Shown: positions 1 through 8,726, numbered from the stretch's first letter. The stretch is DNA of 64,000 nucleotides from Pseudomonas anatoliensis (GCF_017976235.1 NZ_JACVHC010000001.1:62001-126000); one strand, 5' to 3'. A program made the numbers and translations. The notes: generated from the letters alone by a model not told the origin.

Positions 1-1143
1 ATGAGCCAGATCGGCGAACTGACGCAACAGCAGAAGTCGCTTGAAGGCAAGGTTCAGGATTTGCCGGCCACGCAACAGGAGCTGTTGAACCTGACCCGCG
101 ATGTCGAAGTGGCCTCGCAGATCTACACGCAACTGCTGAACAAATCCCAGGAACTGGACATCGTCCGCGCCGGCGCCGTCGGCAACGTGCGCCTGGTCGA
201 CACTGCCGACGTCGACCTGACCAGCCCGGTCAAACCGAAGAAAGCCCTGATCGTGCTGATCGCAACCTTCCTCGGCGCCTTCGTCGGTGTGGCGTTGGTG
301 CTGCTGCGCAAATCCCTCAGCCGGGGTCTGGAAGGGCCGGAAGCCATCGAGCAACTTGGCTTGCCGGTGTACGCGTCGATTCCTTACAGCGCGCTGCAAC
401 AGGAAGAGGATGGCAAAAAAGGTCGCGCTCGCGATGGCGTGGACAAACCGGCGTATCTGTTGGCGTTGCGCAACCCGACGGATCTGTCCATCGAGTCGAT
501 CCGCAGCCTGCGTACCTGCCTGCACTTTGCCGGCCTGGACTCGACCAACAACCGCATCATGATTTCCGGGCCGAGCCCGCAGGTCGGCAAGACTTTCGTC
601 TCTTCCAACCTTGCTGCCGTCATGGCGCAAAGCGGTCAGCGTGTGGTGCTGATCGACGCCGACATGCGCAAAGGGCATCTGCACAAAACCCTCGACGTAC
701 CGATCGCCAATGGTTTGTCGGATCTGCTGGTCAAGCGCTGCAGCCTTGAGCAGTCAATCAAGAAAATCGAAGGCGCTGACCTGCACTTCATCAGTCGCGG
801 CCAGGTGCCGCCCAATCCTTCCGAGCTGTTGATGCACGCCAACTTCCGCGAGCTGCTGGCTGAGCTCAGTGAGCTGTACGACGTGGTGATCATCGACACG
901 CCGCCGCTGCTGGCGGTAACCGATGCGGCGATTGTTGGTCGTGAGGCTGGCATCAGCCTGATCGTCACGCGCTTCGGGGTGAACCCTGCCAAAGAAATCG
1001 AACTGACCATTCGCCGCTTCGCGCAGAACGGCATCGAGTTGAAAGGTGCGGTGTTCAACGGTGTCGAGAAGCGCGCGGCCAGTTACTACGGCAACGGCGG
1101 CTACGGCTATTACAACTACGAATACGCGTCCGACAAATCCTGA
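1..1143 (+). CDS. Polysaccharide co-polymerase / tyrosine autokinase, Wzc/Etk type (5' end outside window)
   Basis: This is the C-terminal part of a bacterial tyrosine kinase that controls chain length and export of a Wzy-dependent polysaccharide at the inner membrane. Visible in order: the end of the periplasmic coiled-coil/GNVR segment, a membrane helix at about residues 82-102, then the cytoplasmic kinase with Walker A GPSPQVGKT (190-198), Walker A' VVLIDAD (215-221) and Walker B DVVIIDTPP (294-302). The C-terminus is a tyrosine cluster (YYGNGGYGYYNYEY), the usual autophosphorylation tail. At 380 residues it is about half the family length, so the true start lies left of the window. It leads the operon that follows, 27 bases upstream of the glycosyltransferase. 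Which ortholog it is (Wzc or Etk) is not decided. Confidence 0.9.
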   Translation: MSQIGELTQQQKSLEGKVQDLPATQQELLNLTRDVEVASQIYTQLLNKSQELDIVRAGAVGNVRLVDTADVDLTSPVKPKKALIVLIATFLGAFVGVALVLLRKSLSRGLEGPEAIEQLGLPVYASIPYSALQQEEDGKKGRARDGVDKPAYLLALRNPTDLSIESIRSLRTCLHFAGLDSTNNRIMISGPSPQVGKTFVSSNLAAVMAQSGQRVVLIDADMRKGHLHKTLDVPIANGLSDLLVKRCSLEQSIKKIEGADLHFISRGQVPPNPSELLMHANFRELLAELSELYDVVIIDTPPLLAVTDAAIVGREAGISLIVTRFGVNPAKEIELTIRRFAQNGIELKGAVFNGVEKRAASYYGNGGYGYYNYEYASDKS

Positions 1144-1170
1144 ATTGTCCATACATGAGGTGGGTGAGTT

Positions 1171-2253
1171 GTGAAAAAAATACTGCATGTAGCTGAGACA
1201 ATCAAAGGTGGAGTCGCGACGGTCATTCGCACGATTTCGACGTCGCCCGAAGACGACGTTGCCAATTACGAGCTGGTTTATCTGGTCCCGCAGGATCAGG
1301 AAAAAGAGCTGCACGGCATTGCTGCGCAGCAGATCCGCACCTTCGCCCGGACCGGGCGCAACGTGCCGTCGCTGCTGCGTTTCGCCTGGCGCCTGGCGCA
1401 GGTGATGCTCAAGGAAAAACCCGATGTGGTGCATCTGCACAGCACCTTTTCCGGGGTGATCGGCCGTTGCGTTTGCGTGCTGCTGCGACCTTGGCGCAAG
1501 CCAAAGATCGTCTACTGCCCGCATGCGTTTTCGTTCCTGATGGAAAGCTCGCCGATCAAGCAGAAAGTCTATGCGTGGATCGAGCGCGTCTTGCAGAAGG
1601 TCACCGACGTGATCATTTGCGTCAGTCAGTACGAACTCGACAAAGCCGCGCGTTTCGGCATCGAGCGCAAGCGCATGCGCCTTATCTACAACGGCATTCA
1701 TCGCCGGGACGAGGCGGCAAAAATCGCCAATCCCGAGCCGATTCATTTGTTGTTTGTCGGTCGCCTCGACTACCAGAAAGGCTTCGACGTGTTGCTCAAG
1801 GCCTACGCCAAGGTGCAGCGCAGCGATCTGAAACTGACCGTGGTCGGCAGTGCGGTCAACGAAGACTCGGTCGAGTGCCCGCCGATGGATTCGGTGGAAT
1901 ACCTGCCGTGGGTGACACCGAGCGAAGTACACGCGTTGTATCAGCAAGCCGATGCGCTGATCGTCCCGAGTCGCTGGGAAGGTTTTGCCATGGTGCCGCT
2001 GGAAGGCATGGCCATGGGGCTGCCGGTGATCGCCAGTGACTGCACGTCGCTGCCCGAGTTGGTCAGCAACGAGGTGTCCGGTTACGTCTTCCCGACCGGT
2101 GATCACCAGGCGCTGGCCGATGTGCTGGCGAAAATCCAGAAGCCGCGCTTGCTCGACCTCGGCAACGAGGGCCGCAGCATTGTCCGCGAGCGTTTCAGCG
2201 CCGCGTTGATGATCCGCCAGACCTACGATCTGTATCGCGCTCCCACTTATTAA
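1171..2253 (+). CDS. Glycosyltransferase family 4
   Basis: A 360-residue GT-B fold retaining glycosyltransferase, probably adding one sugar of the repeat unit on the cytoplasmic face of the inner membrane. The N-terminal half begins ILHVAETIKGGVATVIR, a typical GT4 opening with a GG loop. The C-terminal half carries the donor-site E-x7-E motif in RWEGFAMVPLEGMAMG (E270 and E278). It starts at GTG 1171 behind a GAGGTGGG ribosome-binding site. It is co-directional with the kinase before it and the pyruvyl transferase after it. Donor and acceptor sugars cannot be read from the sequence. Confidence 0.9.
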   Translation: MKKILHVAETIKGGVATVIRTISTSPEDDVANYELVYLVPQDQEKELHGIAAQQIRTFARTGRNVPSLLRFAWRLAQVMLKEKPDVVHLHSTFSGVIGRCVCVLLRPWRKPKIVYCPHAFSFLMESSPIKQKVYAWIERVLQKVTDVIICVSQYELDKAARFGIERKRMRLIYNGIHRRDEAAKIANPEPIHLLFVGRLDYQKGFDVLLKAYAKVQRSDLKLTVVGSAVNEDSVECPPMDSVEYLPWVTPSEVHALYQQADALIVPSRWEGFAMVPLEGMAMGLPVIASDCTSLPELVSNEVSGYVFPTGDHQALADVLAKIQKPRLLDLGNEGRSIVRERFSAALMIRQTYDLYRAPTY

Positions 2254-2268
2254 GTAGAACTCAAGCTT

Positions 2269-3381
2269 ATGAACGTAACGATTTTGCATGGCTACAGTGC
2301 GTCCAACTCCGGTGACGGTCTTCTTGTCGATCTGGCCATTGCCCTGGTGCAGCGCAACTTTGGTGACGACACCGCGATCAGCGTTGTGGCCTCCGATCCG
2401 CAATCCTTCAGCTACCTGCCGCACCCACGTTTTGACGCGCCGGTGATGGCAGCCAAAGGGCTCGGGCGGGTCAAACAAGCGGTGTTTCTCAATCAGTCCT
2501 ACGCGGGGCTCGCCGATCTGTTGCGCAAAACCGACCTGATCGTCGGCGTCGGCGGCGGTTACATGCGCTCGAAAAGTGCTTTCGAGCACATCAAGTTGAA
2601 ACTCGGCCACGCCAAGCAACTGGAAACCGCGATCCTCAGCAAAGTGCCGTCGGTGTACCTGCCGCAAAGCATCGGCCCGTTCCATGGCGAGAGCAGCAAA
2701 ATCGTCGAGCATTACGCCAGTGCCGATGCGGTGTTCGTGCGTGACAATCGTTCGTCGGCGATCTTCGATGCCTGTGAAAACGTCTACCGCGCGCCGGATC
2801 TGGCGGTGCAATCGTTGGCCAGCAAAATTCTGCAGCAACCCAAGTTCACCCGTTGCGCCGCGTCGCCGGCCACGGTGTGCGTCGTGCTGCGCAAGCCTCC
2901 AGAGTGGAGCAAGGAAAAGAAGGTCGCCTACGTCGCCAATCTGAAGGTGTTGCTGCAACGCCTGAAGAACAAAAGCAAAGTGGTCTGCGCCGTGCAAAGT
3001 GCCGTGCGCGGCAACGATGACGGCGCGTTCTATCGCGAACTGGGCATCAGCGAAGACTTGCTGTCACTGAAGGCGACAATTGCCAAGTATCAGCCGGATC
3101 TGGTGATTTCCGTGCGCTTGCACGGCGCGATCGAATCGCTGCTCTCGGGTGTTCCGGCGTACCACATCAGCTACGAGCGCAAGGGCTTCGGCGCTTATCA
3201 GGACATGGGCGTCGAGGACTGGGTGATCAACGGCGGCGACATCAATGTCGATACCATCATCAACACGGTTTACGCGCCGAACGCGCTGTCGAATTTCGGC
3301 AAGCGCCTGACCGACACCTGCCGCGAGATCGAGGCAAAAACCGTGGCCATGGACGAGATCATCAAAGGGATCGTTCGATGA
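2269..3381 (+). CDS. Polysaccharide pyruvyl transferase family protein
   Basis: A 370-residue protein of the PS_pyruv_trans family (WcaK/CsaB-like), which transfers pyruvate from phosphoenolpyruvate to make ketal-pyruvylated sugars. Signs are the N-terminal HGYSASNSGDGLLVD (family pattern G-x-x-N-x-GD), IVGVGGGYMRSKS around residue 95, YLPQSIGPFH near 130 and the late VISVRLHGAIESLLSGVP block. It ends in an ATGA overlap (3378-3381) with the flippase gene, so the two are probably translationally coupled. Its presence predicts an acidic, pyruvylated polymer. The target sugar is unknown. Confidence 0.85.
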   Translation: MNVTILHGYSASNSGDGLLVDLAIALVQRNFGDDTAISVVASDPQSFSYLPHPRFDAPVMAAKGLGRVKQAVFLNQSYAGLADLLRKTDLIVGVGGGYMRSKSAFEHIKLKLGHAKQLETAILSKVPSVYLPQSIGPFHGESSKIVEHYASADAVFVRDNRSSAIFDACENVYRAPDLAVQSLASKILQQPKFTRCAASPATVCVVLRKPPEWSKEKKVAYVANLKVLLQRLKNKSKVVCAVQSAVRGNDDGAFYRELGISEDLLSLKATIAKYQPDLVISVRLHGAIESLLSGVPAYHISYERKGFGAYQDMGVEDWVINGGDINVDTIINTVYAPNALSNFGKRLTDTCREIEAKTVAMDEIIKGIVR

Positions 3382-4610
3382 TATTTCGGCTACTGCTTCG
3401 CGGCGGAGCCTTGGGCGCGAAGTTTTTGCTGGTGTTGGCGATCACTCATTACCTCGGTTATGAGGCGTTGGGCTTTTACGGCGTGGTGGTCGCGGCATCG
3501 TTGATTGCCTCGAAGTTCTACAGCGTCGGCTTCAGTTCGGAAATCAATCGGCTGATCAGTGTCGGCGGCAGTTCGCGCCGGGTCGTCGACAAGGTTTTGC
3601 TGCTGTATCTGGCGGTGGGGCTGGTGTTGTCGGTGGTGACAGTGCTGATTTATTCGGTGTTCCAGGCAGTCGAGGCGCCGATGGCGCTGATTCTCTGCGT
3701 GACTCTGGTGTTGCTCACCGAACACCTGTCGTTCGAAATCAACTCGTTCGTGTTTTCCGCGCAGAAAGCCACGGCGGGCGCGCTGCTGTTCTTCATCAAG
3801 ACCGGCCTGTGGGCGTTGTTGGCGGTGGGCGGGATGATGCTCGGCTGGGTGTCGGGCATTGCCAGTGTGTTGTGGCTGTGGGTGGTCGCCAACGTGCTGG
3901 TGATCATCGCCGGCTACCTGATTGTGGTGAACGTTCATCGCGGGCGAGAAGCCGGAACGCTGGCCACCGCGACTGTGTGGAAGGCCGGATTGCCGTTCTA
4001 CCTCGGCACCGGTCTGATCGCGTTGAGTCAGTACGCCGAACGCTTTCTGATCATCGACCTCGAACCCTACGCCAGCCTAGGTAAATACGTGTACGCGTGG
4101 TCGGCGGCCAACACCCTGCAAGCGTTATCCTACGCGGTGGTGGCGGTGGTCGGCATTCCGGTGCTGGCCAAGCGTTTTCAGGCCGATCAGCAAGCGTTTA
4201 CGGTCAGGCAATTATTCGTCAACAAATGGGTCATGCGCTCGCTGGTGGTGTCCGCTGTGGTAGCGGTGGCGATTTATCTGTTCTTCAACGTGGTGCTCGA
4301 TTACGTCGCGACCAGCGTGCCACGTCCGGACAACGCGATCCTCGCAGTGCTGATCTTTTCCTTCGCCTTGCGCGCGATTGGCGACATCGTCTGGGGCGGT
4401 TTGATTGCCTCGAAAAACAGTCGCGTGTCACTCGCCAGCGCGGCGATCTGTTTGCTGGTTTCGGTGCCGGTCAGCTACCTGCTGATCAAGCACTATTCGA
4501 TCTATGGCGCGGCGTGGGGCAACGTCTTTGCGATCATCGTGCAGCTTGGCGTGATTGCCGTGTTGACCCGTGTGACCGGTGCGAAGAAGGCCGCTGTGTC
4601 ATGGGCCTGA
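3378..4610 (+). CDS. Wzx-like oligosaccharide flippase
   Basis: A 410-residue polytopic membrane protein with roughly a dozen hydrophobic helices and no long soluble domain, fitting the polysaccharide-transport/MOP flippase superfamily that moves undecaprenyl-linked repeat units across the inner membrane. The N-terminus FRLLLRGGALGAKFLLVLAITHYLG is typical of Wzx proteins, with a charged first helix. The gene overlaps the pyruvyl transferase by 4 bases and the next gene by 10. The call rests on topology and context. Flippases are poorly conserved, so substrate specificity is not inferable. Confidence 0.8.
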   Translation: MIFRLLLRGGALGAKFLLVLAITHYLGYEALGFYGVVVAASLIASKFYSVGFSSEINRLISVGGSSRRVVDKVLLLYLAVGLVLSVVTVLIYSVFQAVEAPMALILCVTLVLLTEHLSFEINSFVFSAQKATAGALLFFIKTGLWALLAVGGMMLGWVSGIASVLWLWVVANVLVIIAGYLIVVNVHRGREAGTLATATVWKAGLPFYLGTGLIALSQYAERFLIIDLEPYASLGKYVYAWSAANTLQALSYAVVAVVGIPVLAKRFQADQQAFTVRQLFVNKWVMRSLVVSAVVAVAIYLFFNVVLDYVATSVPRPDNAILAVLIFSFALRAIGDIVWGGLIASKNSRVSLASAAICLLVSVPVSYLLIKHYSIYGAAWGNVFAIIVQLGVIAVLTRVTGAKKAAVSWA

Positions 4611-5704
4611 AGCTGCCGTGCATCGAGTTCCGTGGCAAGAAACTCGATTCGTACGTCTCGTTCCTGATCCTCTTCACCGGTCTGTTTCTGTCGGTGGCCA
4701 TGCCGCTGCTGGTCCCTCGCGCGCCCGGGCCGGATGCCATGACGTTATGGTCGTCCTATGCACGCGCCGACAACTGCAATTTCTGGAATCCGTTCTCGCC
4801 GGATCGCTCGTCCTACGAGTGTTCGGCGTTCCTGCTGCGGCCCACCGGGATCGATCTGACCAACGCCTGGGCCTACGGCATGTTCTGCAATTTTTTCCTC
4901 ACGGCCATTCCGGTCGTAGTGTTCCGGCGCATGCCGCTGGCGATCTTCGGCACCTTGTGTCTGTGGGGCATCGTCCGCTCGTTTTTTCTGGAAAACCTGA
5001 CCAAGGAGATCATCGTCTCGGTGGCGGTGCTGAGCATTTTGCTCAGCTCGTTGACGCGCAAATATCGCGGCGGGTTTTTCCTGTCGGCGGTGATCTACGG
5101 CGTATTGATCCGGCCGTACTGGATTCTGTTTTCGCTGTCCTGGGTCGGCGTCTGCGTGATGAAAAAGTACGTCTCGCGAACGACCTTTTTCCTCATGCTG
5201 TTCCTGTTCTACCTGGCGGTCGCCACGGCGATTCAGTTGGCGCTCGGGTTTCCGGTGTCGTCGATTCGTGCGAGCAACAACGAGTTGCGCACGGCGGGGG
5301 AGGAGGGCTCGAAATCGTTGATCGTGTCGTGGCTCAGCGGCAGTGACTTCGTCTCGCAAGCGCTGGACTCGATGATCATCTTCTTCCGGCTGTCGTTCCC
5401 CGTGGAGCTGATTCTGCTGTCCGGTCCGGGCCAGGCGATCTTCGTCGCCTTGATGATCATGACCACGCTGCTGCTGTTCAAAGTCATCACGTCAACCGAT
5501 TACAAGGGCACACCGATCCAGACCAAACCCAAGGAACTGATCGCGATTCCGCTGGCGTTTTTGCTGGTGCAGGGTTTGTTCGAACCGGACTTCGGCTCCT
5601 TCGCCCGGCACTTCTCGATGGTCGTGCCAGTGCTGTTTGTGGGCCTGGGCCTGATGCTGCGCGCGAACAAACCGGTGCAGGTTGAATCAAGAATTCTGAA
5701 TTGA
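4601..5704 (+). CDS. Wzy-like polysaccharide polymerase (putative)
   Basis: A 367-residue multi-spanning membrane protein. The open frame runs further upstream, but ATG 4601, inside the flippase tail, gives MGLKLPCIEFRGKKLDSYV and then helices, and fits the tight packing of the operon. It has about ten hydrophobic segments and a periplasmic-loop-like stretch rich in Cys, Trp and Arg (residues 48-80, including NCNFWNPFSPDRSSYECS). The position after the flippase, and the absence of any other polymerase candidate in the window, suggest the Wzy polymerase that joins repeat units on the periplasmic side. There is no diagnostic motif, so an EpsG-like or other membrane protein remains possible. Confidence 0.6.
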   Translation: MGLKLPCIEFRGKKLDSYVSFLILFTGLFLSVAMPLLVPRAPGPDAMTLWSSYARADNCNFWNPFSPDRSSYECSAFLLRPTGIDLTNAWAYGMFCNFFLTAIPVVVFRRMPLAIFGTLCLWGIVRSFFLENLTKEIIVSVAVLSILLSSLTRKYRGGFFLSAVIYGVLIRPYWILFSLSWVGVCVMKKYVSRTTFFLMLFLFYLAVATAIQLALGFPVSSIRASNNELRTAGEEGSKSLIVSWLSGSDFVSQALDSMIIFFRLSFPVELILLSGPGQAIFVALMIMTTLLLFKVITSTDYKGTPIQTKPKELIAIPLAFLLVQGLFEPDFGSFARHFSMVVPVLFVGLGLMLRANKPVQVESRILN

Positions 5705-5716
5705 GGCAGGTGCTTT

Positions 5717-6760
5717 ATGTCGAGCAAGAAAAAGTCCCTGGAGATCGAAACCCTGCGCGGCCTGGCGTGCCTGCTGCTGGTGCTCTATCACGTCATCGGC
5801 CCGCTGGGCGGTGGTTTGAAGATCGATCTGGGCTCACCGTTTCGAGTGCTCGCCGACTCGATGGTGTATGTGCGCATGCCGCTGTTCACCTTCATTTCCG
5901 GCTACATCTACTCGATTTACAAAATCCGCGGAAATGACTTTTCTACGTTCTTCACCGGCAAAGTTCGGCGCCTGATCGTGCCGCTGTTTTGCGTGGGTGT
6001 GCCGTTCTCGGTGTTGCAGGCGGTAGGCCCGGGGGTGAACAAGGATGTCGGTGTGATCGACGCGTTGTTGTCGTTCTGGGTGCCGATCAACCACTTCTGG
6101 TTCTTGCAGGCCGTGTTCATCATTTTCATGTTCGTCGGCTTGCTGGAGTGGCGGGGTCTGCTGCGTTCGCCAACGCGCTTGTATCTGCTGTTTGCCTTTG
6201 CTGCGGCGATTTTTCTGCTGCCGCCGTTCACCTTCGATGCGTTCGGCATCAACGGCGCGATCTACCTGCTGCCGTTTTTCGTGGCGGGGATGATCGGCCA
6301 GGAGAACGTCGACGCATTGAGGCAGCGCTTCAAGATGATCGGGCCGTTGGTGTTTGTGTTGATCTCGCTGACGCTGTTGTATGTCGCGGCAGTGGATCGC
6401 GAGCTGATTGTTGATCGCCGTAGTGTGATTGGTCTGACGGTGGGGTGCGTGTCCTGCTTCGCGCTGCTGTCGAGCGATATGCGCTCGAAGGGGCTGACGT
6501 GGCTGGGCGGGTATTCCTATGCGATTTTCCTGTTCCATGTTTTGTTCGCCGCCACTTCGCGGTTTGTGCTGGGACGTCTGGGCGTTAAGGATGAGAGCTT
6601 GCTGGTGTTCGGCGGCGTGGCGTGCGGGTTGCTTGGACCAGTGGTGTTGTCGATGATTTTCAGTCGGTTCAACTTCACCTCGGTGCTGTTTCTGGGGGAG
6701 CGGGCGGCGAAGAAGAAACCGCCAGCGATCATCACTCCGGTGGCGCCAATCAATAGCTGA
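5717..6760 (+). CDS. Acyltransferase 3 family membrane protein (sugar O-acyltransferase)
   Basis: A 347-residue integral membrane acyltransferase (OafA/WecH/YrhL type) expected to put acetyl or succinyl groups on the polymer or its lipid-linked unit. The hallmark N-terminus SLEIETLRGLACLLLVLYHV contains the family's R-G-x-A and YH pair. About ten membrane helices follow, and the positively charged C-terminal tail is short. It begins 12 bases after the polymerase-like gene, in the same operon. Which acyl group is added cannot be told. Confidence 0.85.
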   Translation: MSSKKKSLEIETLRGLACLLLVLYHVIGPLGGGLKIDLGSPFRVLADSMVYVRMPLFTFISGYIYSIYKIRGNDFSTFFTGKVRRLIVPLFCVGVPFSVLQAVGPGVNKDVGVIDALLSFWVPINHFWFLQAVFIIFMFVGLLEWRGLLRSPTRLYLLFAFAAAIFLLPPFTFDAFGINGAIYLLPFFVAGMIGQENVDALRQRFKMIGPLVFVLISLTLLYVAAVDRELIVDRRSVIGLTVGCVSCFALLSSDMRSKGLTWLGGYSYAIFLFHVLFAATSRFVLGRLGVKDESLLVFGGVACGLLGPVVLSMIFSRFNFTSVLFLGERAAKKKPPAIITPVAPINS

Positions 6761-6789
6761 AAGCTTCGTGAGCACACTGAGCGGTATCC

Positions 6790-6886
6790 CTGTAGGAGCT
6801 GCGGCACGCTGCGATCTTTTGATCTTGATCTTCAAAAGCAAGATCAAAAGATCGCAGCCTCGTTTCACTCGAATGCTCCTACAGGG
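6790..6886. repeat. REP-type extragenic inverted repeat (GTAGGAGC / GATCTTTTGATC family)
   Basis: The arms CTGTAGGAGC...GCTGCGATCTTTTGATC and their complement enclose about 20 bases. The right arm ends in GCTCCTACAGG. The same element, with small changes, recurs at 8123-8204, 22998-23080 and repeatedly in 16790-18835. It lies between the acyltransferase and the SGNH hydrolase genes and could form a long hairpin in mRNA. Confidence 0.85.
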
Positions 6887-6913
6887 GGCATTATTGAATG
6901 AAGGAATTTATGC

Positions 6914-8044
6914 ATGTTGGCAGTTGATGACGCTCAGCCCGTTGCAGCGTCGGTGGTTGAGGTGGGGGATGCGCGTGAGCGTTTTGCGCAATGGCGTGAA
7001 GGCAAGGCTGGCAAGGTGCTGGCGGTTTCGGTGATCGGCGACAGCTACAGCGCCGGGCAGGATTTCTATCTGAACAAACTGGTGCAGCGGGTGGCCGGGG
7101 AGGTGGGTTTCGCCGGGCCTGGCTACGTCGGTTTCAACCACGGCGCAGCGCTGGGCGGCACACACTTCAAATACACCCGCAGCAGCGAGAAGTATTTTGG
7201 CGGCGACTGGAAGGTCTCCGGCCTCGGCCAGGCCAGCCCCGATAGCCGCACAGTGACGGGCCGGCCGGGTGCATGGTTGCAGGTCGATGCCAGCCCGACT
7301 CCAGCGATCAACACCGCCGTCACTCACGCGAAATTACTTTATCTGGGCAACGGTGAGTCCAGTGAGGTCCGCTATCGCTGGACGCCAGCGCAAGACTGGA
7401 AACCCTTGAAGCTCGCCGGTTCCGGCGTACAAGAGGTGCCATTGCCGGACACGCCGACTGCGGCGGATTGGGCGTTTCGGCTGGAGGTGGTGAAAGGGGC
7501 GCCAACCCTGTTCGGCCTGTGGATGAGCAACGATCAGGGTGGCGTGCGGGTGTCCAAACTGGCGGCGTCAGGCGCGGCATCCGCTGACTTCTATCACAGC
7601 GATCCGACGTGGCAGACACAGTGGAAAGCGGCCGTGTCGAAGATTCCTGCCGACGTTTATTTGATCATGCTCGGTGGCAACGATCAGGGCTTTGGCGTGA
7701 AGCCCGAGACGTATTTGCACAACGTGCAGGGTCTGGTGGCAATGATCCGCGAGATTCAGCCAGCGGCGAGCATCAACCTGATCATGCGTCAGGACACCAC
7801 GCGCTCCAGTGCTTATCCGATGTCGGCGTATGCGCAGGTTCTGCAGCCTTGGGCTCAGTCCCAACATCTGGGGTACGCCAATCTGCAATGCGCGTTCGGC
7901 AGCGACGTCAAACGTTATGCGGCCGCGATGATCGGCCCGGACAAGATTCATCCAGTGCCGGCTACGGGTGGAAAGGTGATTGCCGATTATTTCTACGGCT
8001 GGATCACTGGCGCCAAGGACGGTTGCGCCGCTTCCCCACTGTGA
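6914..8044 (+). CDS. SGNH/GDSL-type hydrolase-like protein
   Basis: A 376-residue protein with the SGNH hydrolase blocks: VIGDSYSAG (block I, catalytic Ser, about residue 38), MLGGNDQG (block III, Gly/Asn) and DKIHPVPATGG (block V, Asp-x-x-His). Members include polysaccharide O-acetyl esterases and acetyltransferases. Next to the acyltransferase, it most likely edits acyl groups on the polymer. The start at ATG 6914 follows AAGGA, and an in-frame stop at 6899 rules out an earlier start. No signal peptide is visible, which is odd for an enzyme expected in the periplasm. A central beta-rich segment (about 110-215) separates blocks I and III. Confidence 0.75.
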   Translation: MLAVDDAQPVAASVVEVGDARERFAQWREGKAGKVLAVSVIGDSYSAGQDFYLNKLVQRVAGEVGFAGPGYVGFNHGAALGGTHFKYTRSSEKYFGGDWKVSGLGQASPDSRTVTGRPGAWLQVDASPTPAINTAVTHAKLLYLGNGESSEVRYRWTPAQDWKPLKLAGSGVQEVPLPDTPTAADWAFRLEVVKGAPTLFGLWMSNDQGGVRVSKLAASGAASADFYHSDPTWQTQWKAAVSKIPADVYLIMLGGNDQGFGVKPETYLHNVQGLVAMIREIQPAASINLIMRQDTTRSSAYPMSAYAQVLQPWAQSQHLGYANLQCAFGSDVKRYAAAMIGPDKIHPVPATGGKVIADYFYGWITGAKDGCAASPL

Positions 8045-8052
8045 TCGTTCCC

Positions 8053-8122
8053 CTGTCCCGCGTGTGAAGGCAGGAAAACGCATACCTCTGTCCCGCGTGT
8101 GAAGGCATGAAAACGCATACCT
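8053..8122. repeat. Two 35-bp direct repeats
   Basis: The segment starting CTGTCCCGCGTGTGAAGGCA occurs at 8053-8087 and again at 8088-8122 with a one-base difference (CAGG/CATG). It abuts the REP element that follows. No function is apparent. Confidence 0.8.
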
Positions 8123-8204
8123 CTGTAGGAGCTGCCGAAGGCTGCGATCTTTTGACTTTGTTTTCCAAGATCAAAAGATCGCAGCCTTCGGCAGCTCCTA
8201 CAGG
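8123..8204. repeat. REP-type inverted repeat
   Basis: A long inverted repeat, CTGTAGGAGCTGCCGAAGGC against its complement ending GGCAGCTCCTACAGG, with GATCTTTTGA inside. The same family as 6790-6886. It may form a strong transcript hairpin downstream of the SGNH gene. Confidence 0.85.
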
Positions 8205-8206
8205 GG

Positions 8207-8287
8207 CAACCGAGCCAACCGAGCAAACCGGGGCAACCGGGATAACCGGGATAACCGGGATAACCGGGATAGCGGGGATAGCGGGGA
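8207..8287. repeat. Nine-unit tandem repeat of 9 bp
   Basis: Successive 9-mers run CAACCGAGC (x2), AAACCGGGG, CAACCGGGA, TAACCGGGA (x3), TAGCGGGGA (x2). Because the period is 9, every frame stays open and yields collagen-like or YPG-like repeat peptides. There is no ribosome-binding site, and these are treated as non-coding. Confidence 0.85.
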
Positions 8288-8315
8288 TATAAAATCAACA
8301 GGTGAGCGTTGGGGC

Positions 8316-8726
8316 TTACGCTTTTTCGAAGCCGTCCAGTTGACTCAACAACTCCGCAAGCTTCTGCGGCATCAACCGCGTATCACAACGCGTCTCCACG
8401 TTGATGATGATCGCCGGGTCGTTGCAGCAGATGCGCACGCGGAAGCGCCAGTCGCTGAAAATCACTTTCAGGCCGTCGCGGTCATCGATTTCCAGCGCCT
8501 GCTCGCCATAGAGCTTTTTCAGGTGAGCGAGCAGGGGATAGGGATCCGCCAGTGGCCGGCGAATATCGCCGGAGGACGGAAACATGCCAATGCGCTCCAC
8601 CAGCAAAATGCTGCCCAGCCAGGACTCGTTGGCGCTGGGCAACGGCTGATGGCGCGACAACCAACTGACTACCCCGAGGTTGCCCACCTCACGTTCAATG
8701 TCTGCCGAATGTTGTGCAATGTTCAT
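8316..8726 (-). CDS. Stand-alone phosphomannomutase/phosphoglucomutase C-terminal-like domain
   Basis: A 136-residue protein whose last 50 residues (DGLKVIFSDWRFRVRI...) align by eye with domain IV of AlgC-type phosphohexomutases (pattern DGxxVxF...VRxSNTxPxLxLxxE). In the full enzyme that domain binds the substrate phosphate. Here the phosphate loop reads RICCNDP instead of RxSNTxP, and the catalytic serine, metal and sugar domains are missing, so mutase activity is not expected. The chosen start at ATG 8726 gives MNIAQHSADIEREVGN. The longer open frame upstream overlaps galU and is not needed. It lies downstream of galU on the same strand. A sensor or regulatory remnant is possible. Confidence 0.65.
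   Translation of the reverse strand: MNIAQHSADIEREVGNLGVVSWLSRHQPLPSANESWLGSILLVERIGMFPSSGDIRRPLADPYPLLAHLKKLYGEQALEIDDRDGLKVIFSDWRFRVRICCNDPAIIINVETRCDTRLMPQKLAELLSQLDGFEKA

Noticed and set aside
754..2997. 747-codon open frame on the minus strand
   Set aside because: Antisense to the kinase, glycosyltransferase and pyruvyl transferase genes. The translation is His/Arg/Gln-rich as expected of a GC-rich shadow, with no domain.
5834..6868. 344-codon minus-strand frame opposite the acyltransferase
   Set aside because: Low-complexity His/Arg/Gln composition and antisense to a clear family member.
8107..8292. Collagen-like frames (GIT/GIA repeats on plus, YPG repeats on minus)
   Set aside because: Produced by a 9-bp tandem repeat and a REP hairpin, without a ribosome-binding site.
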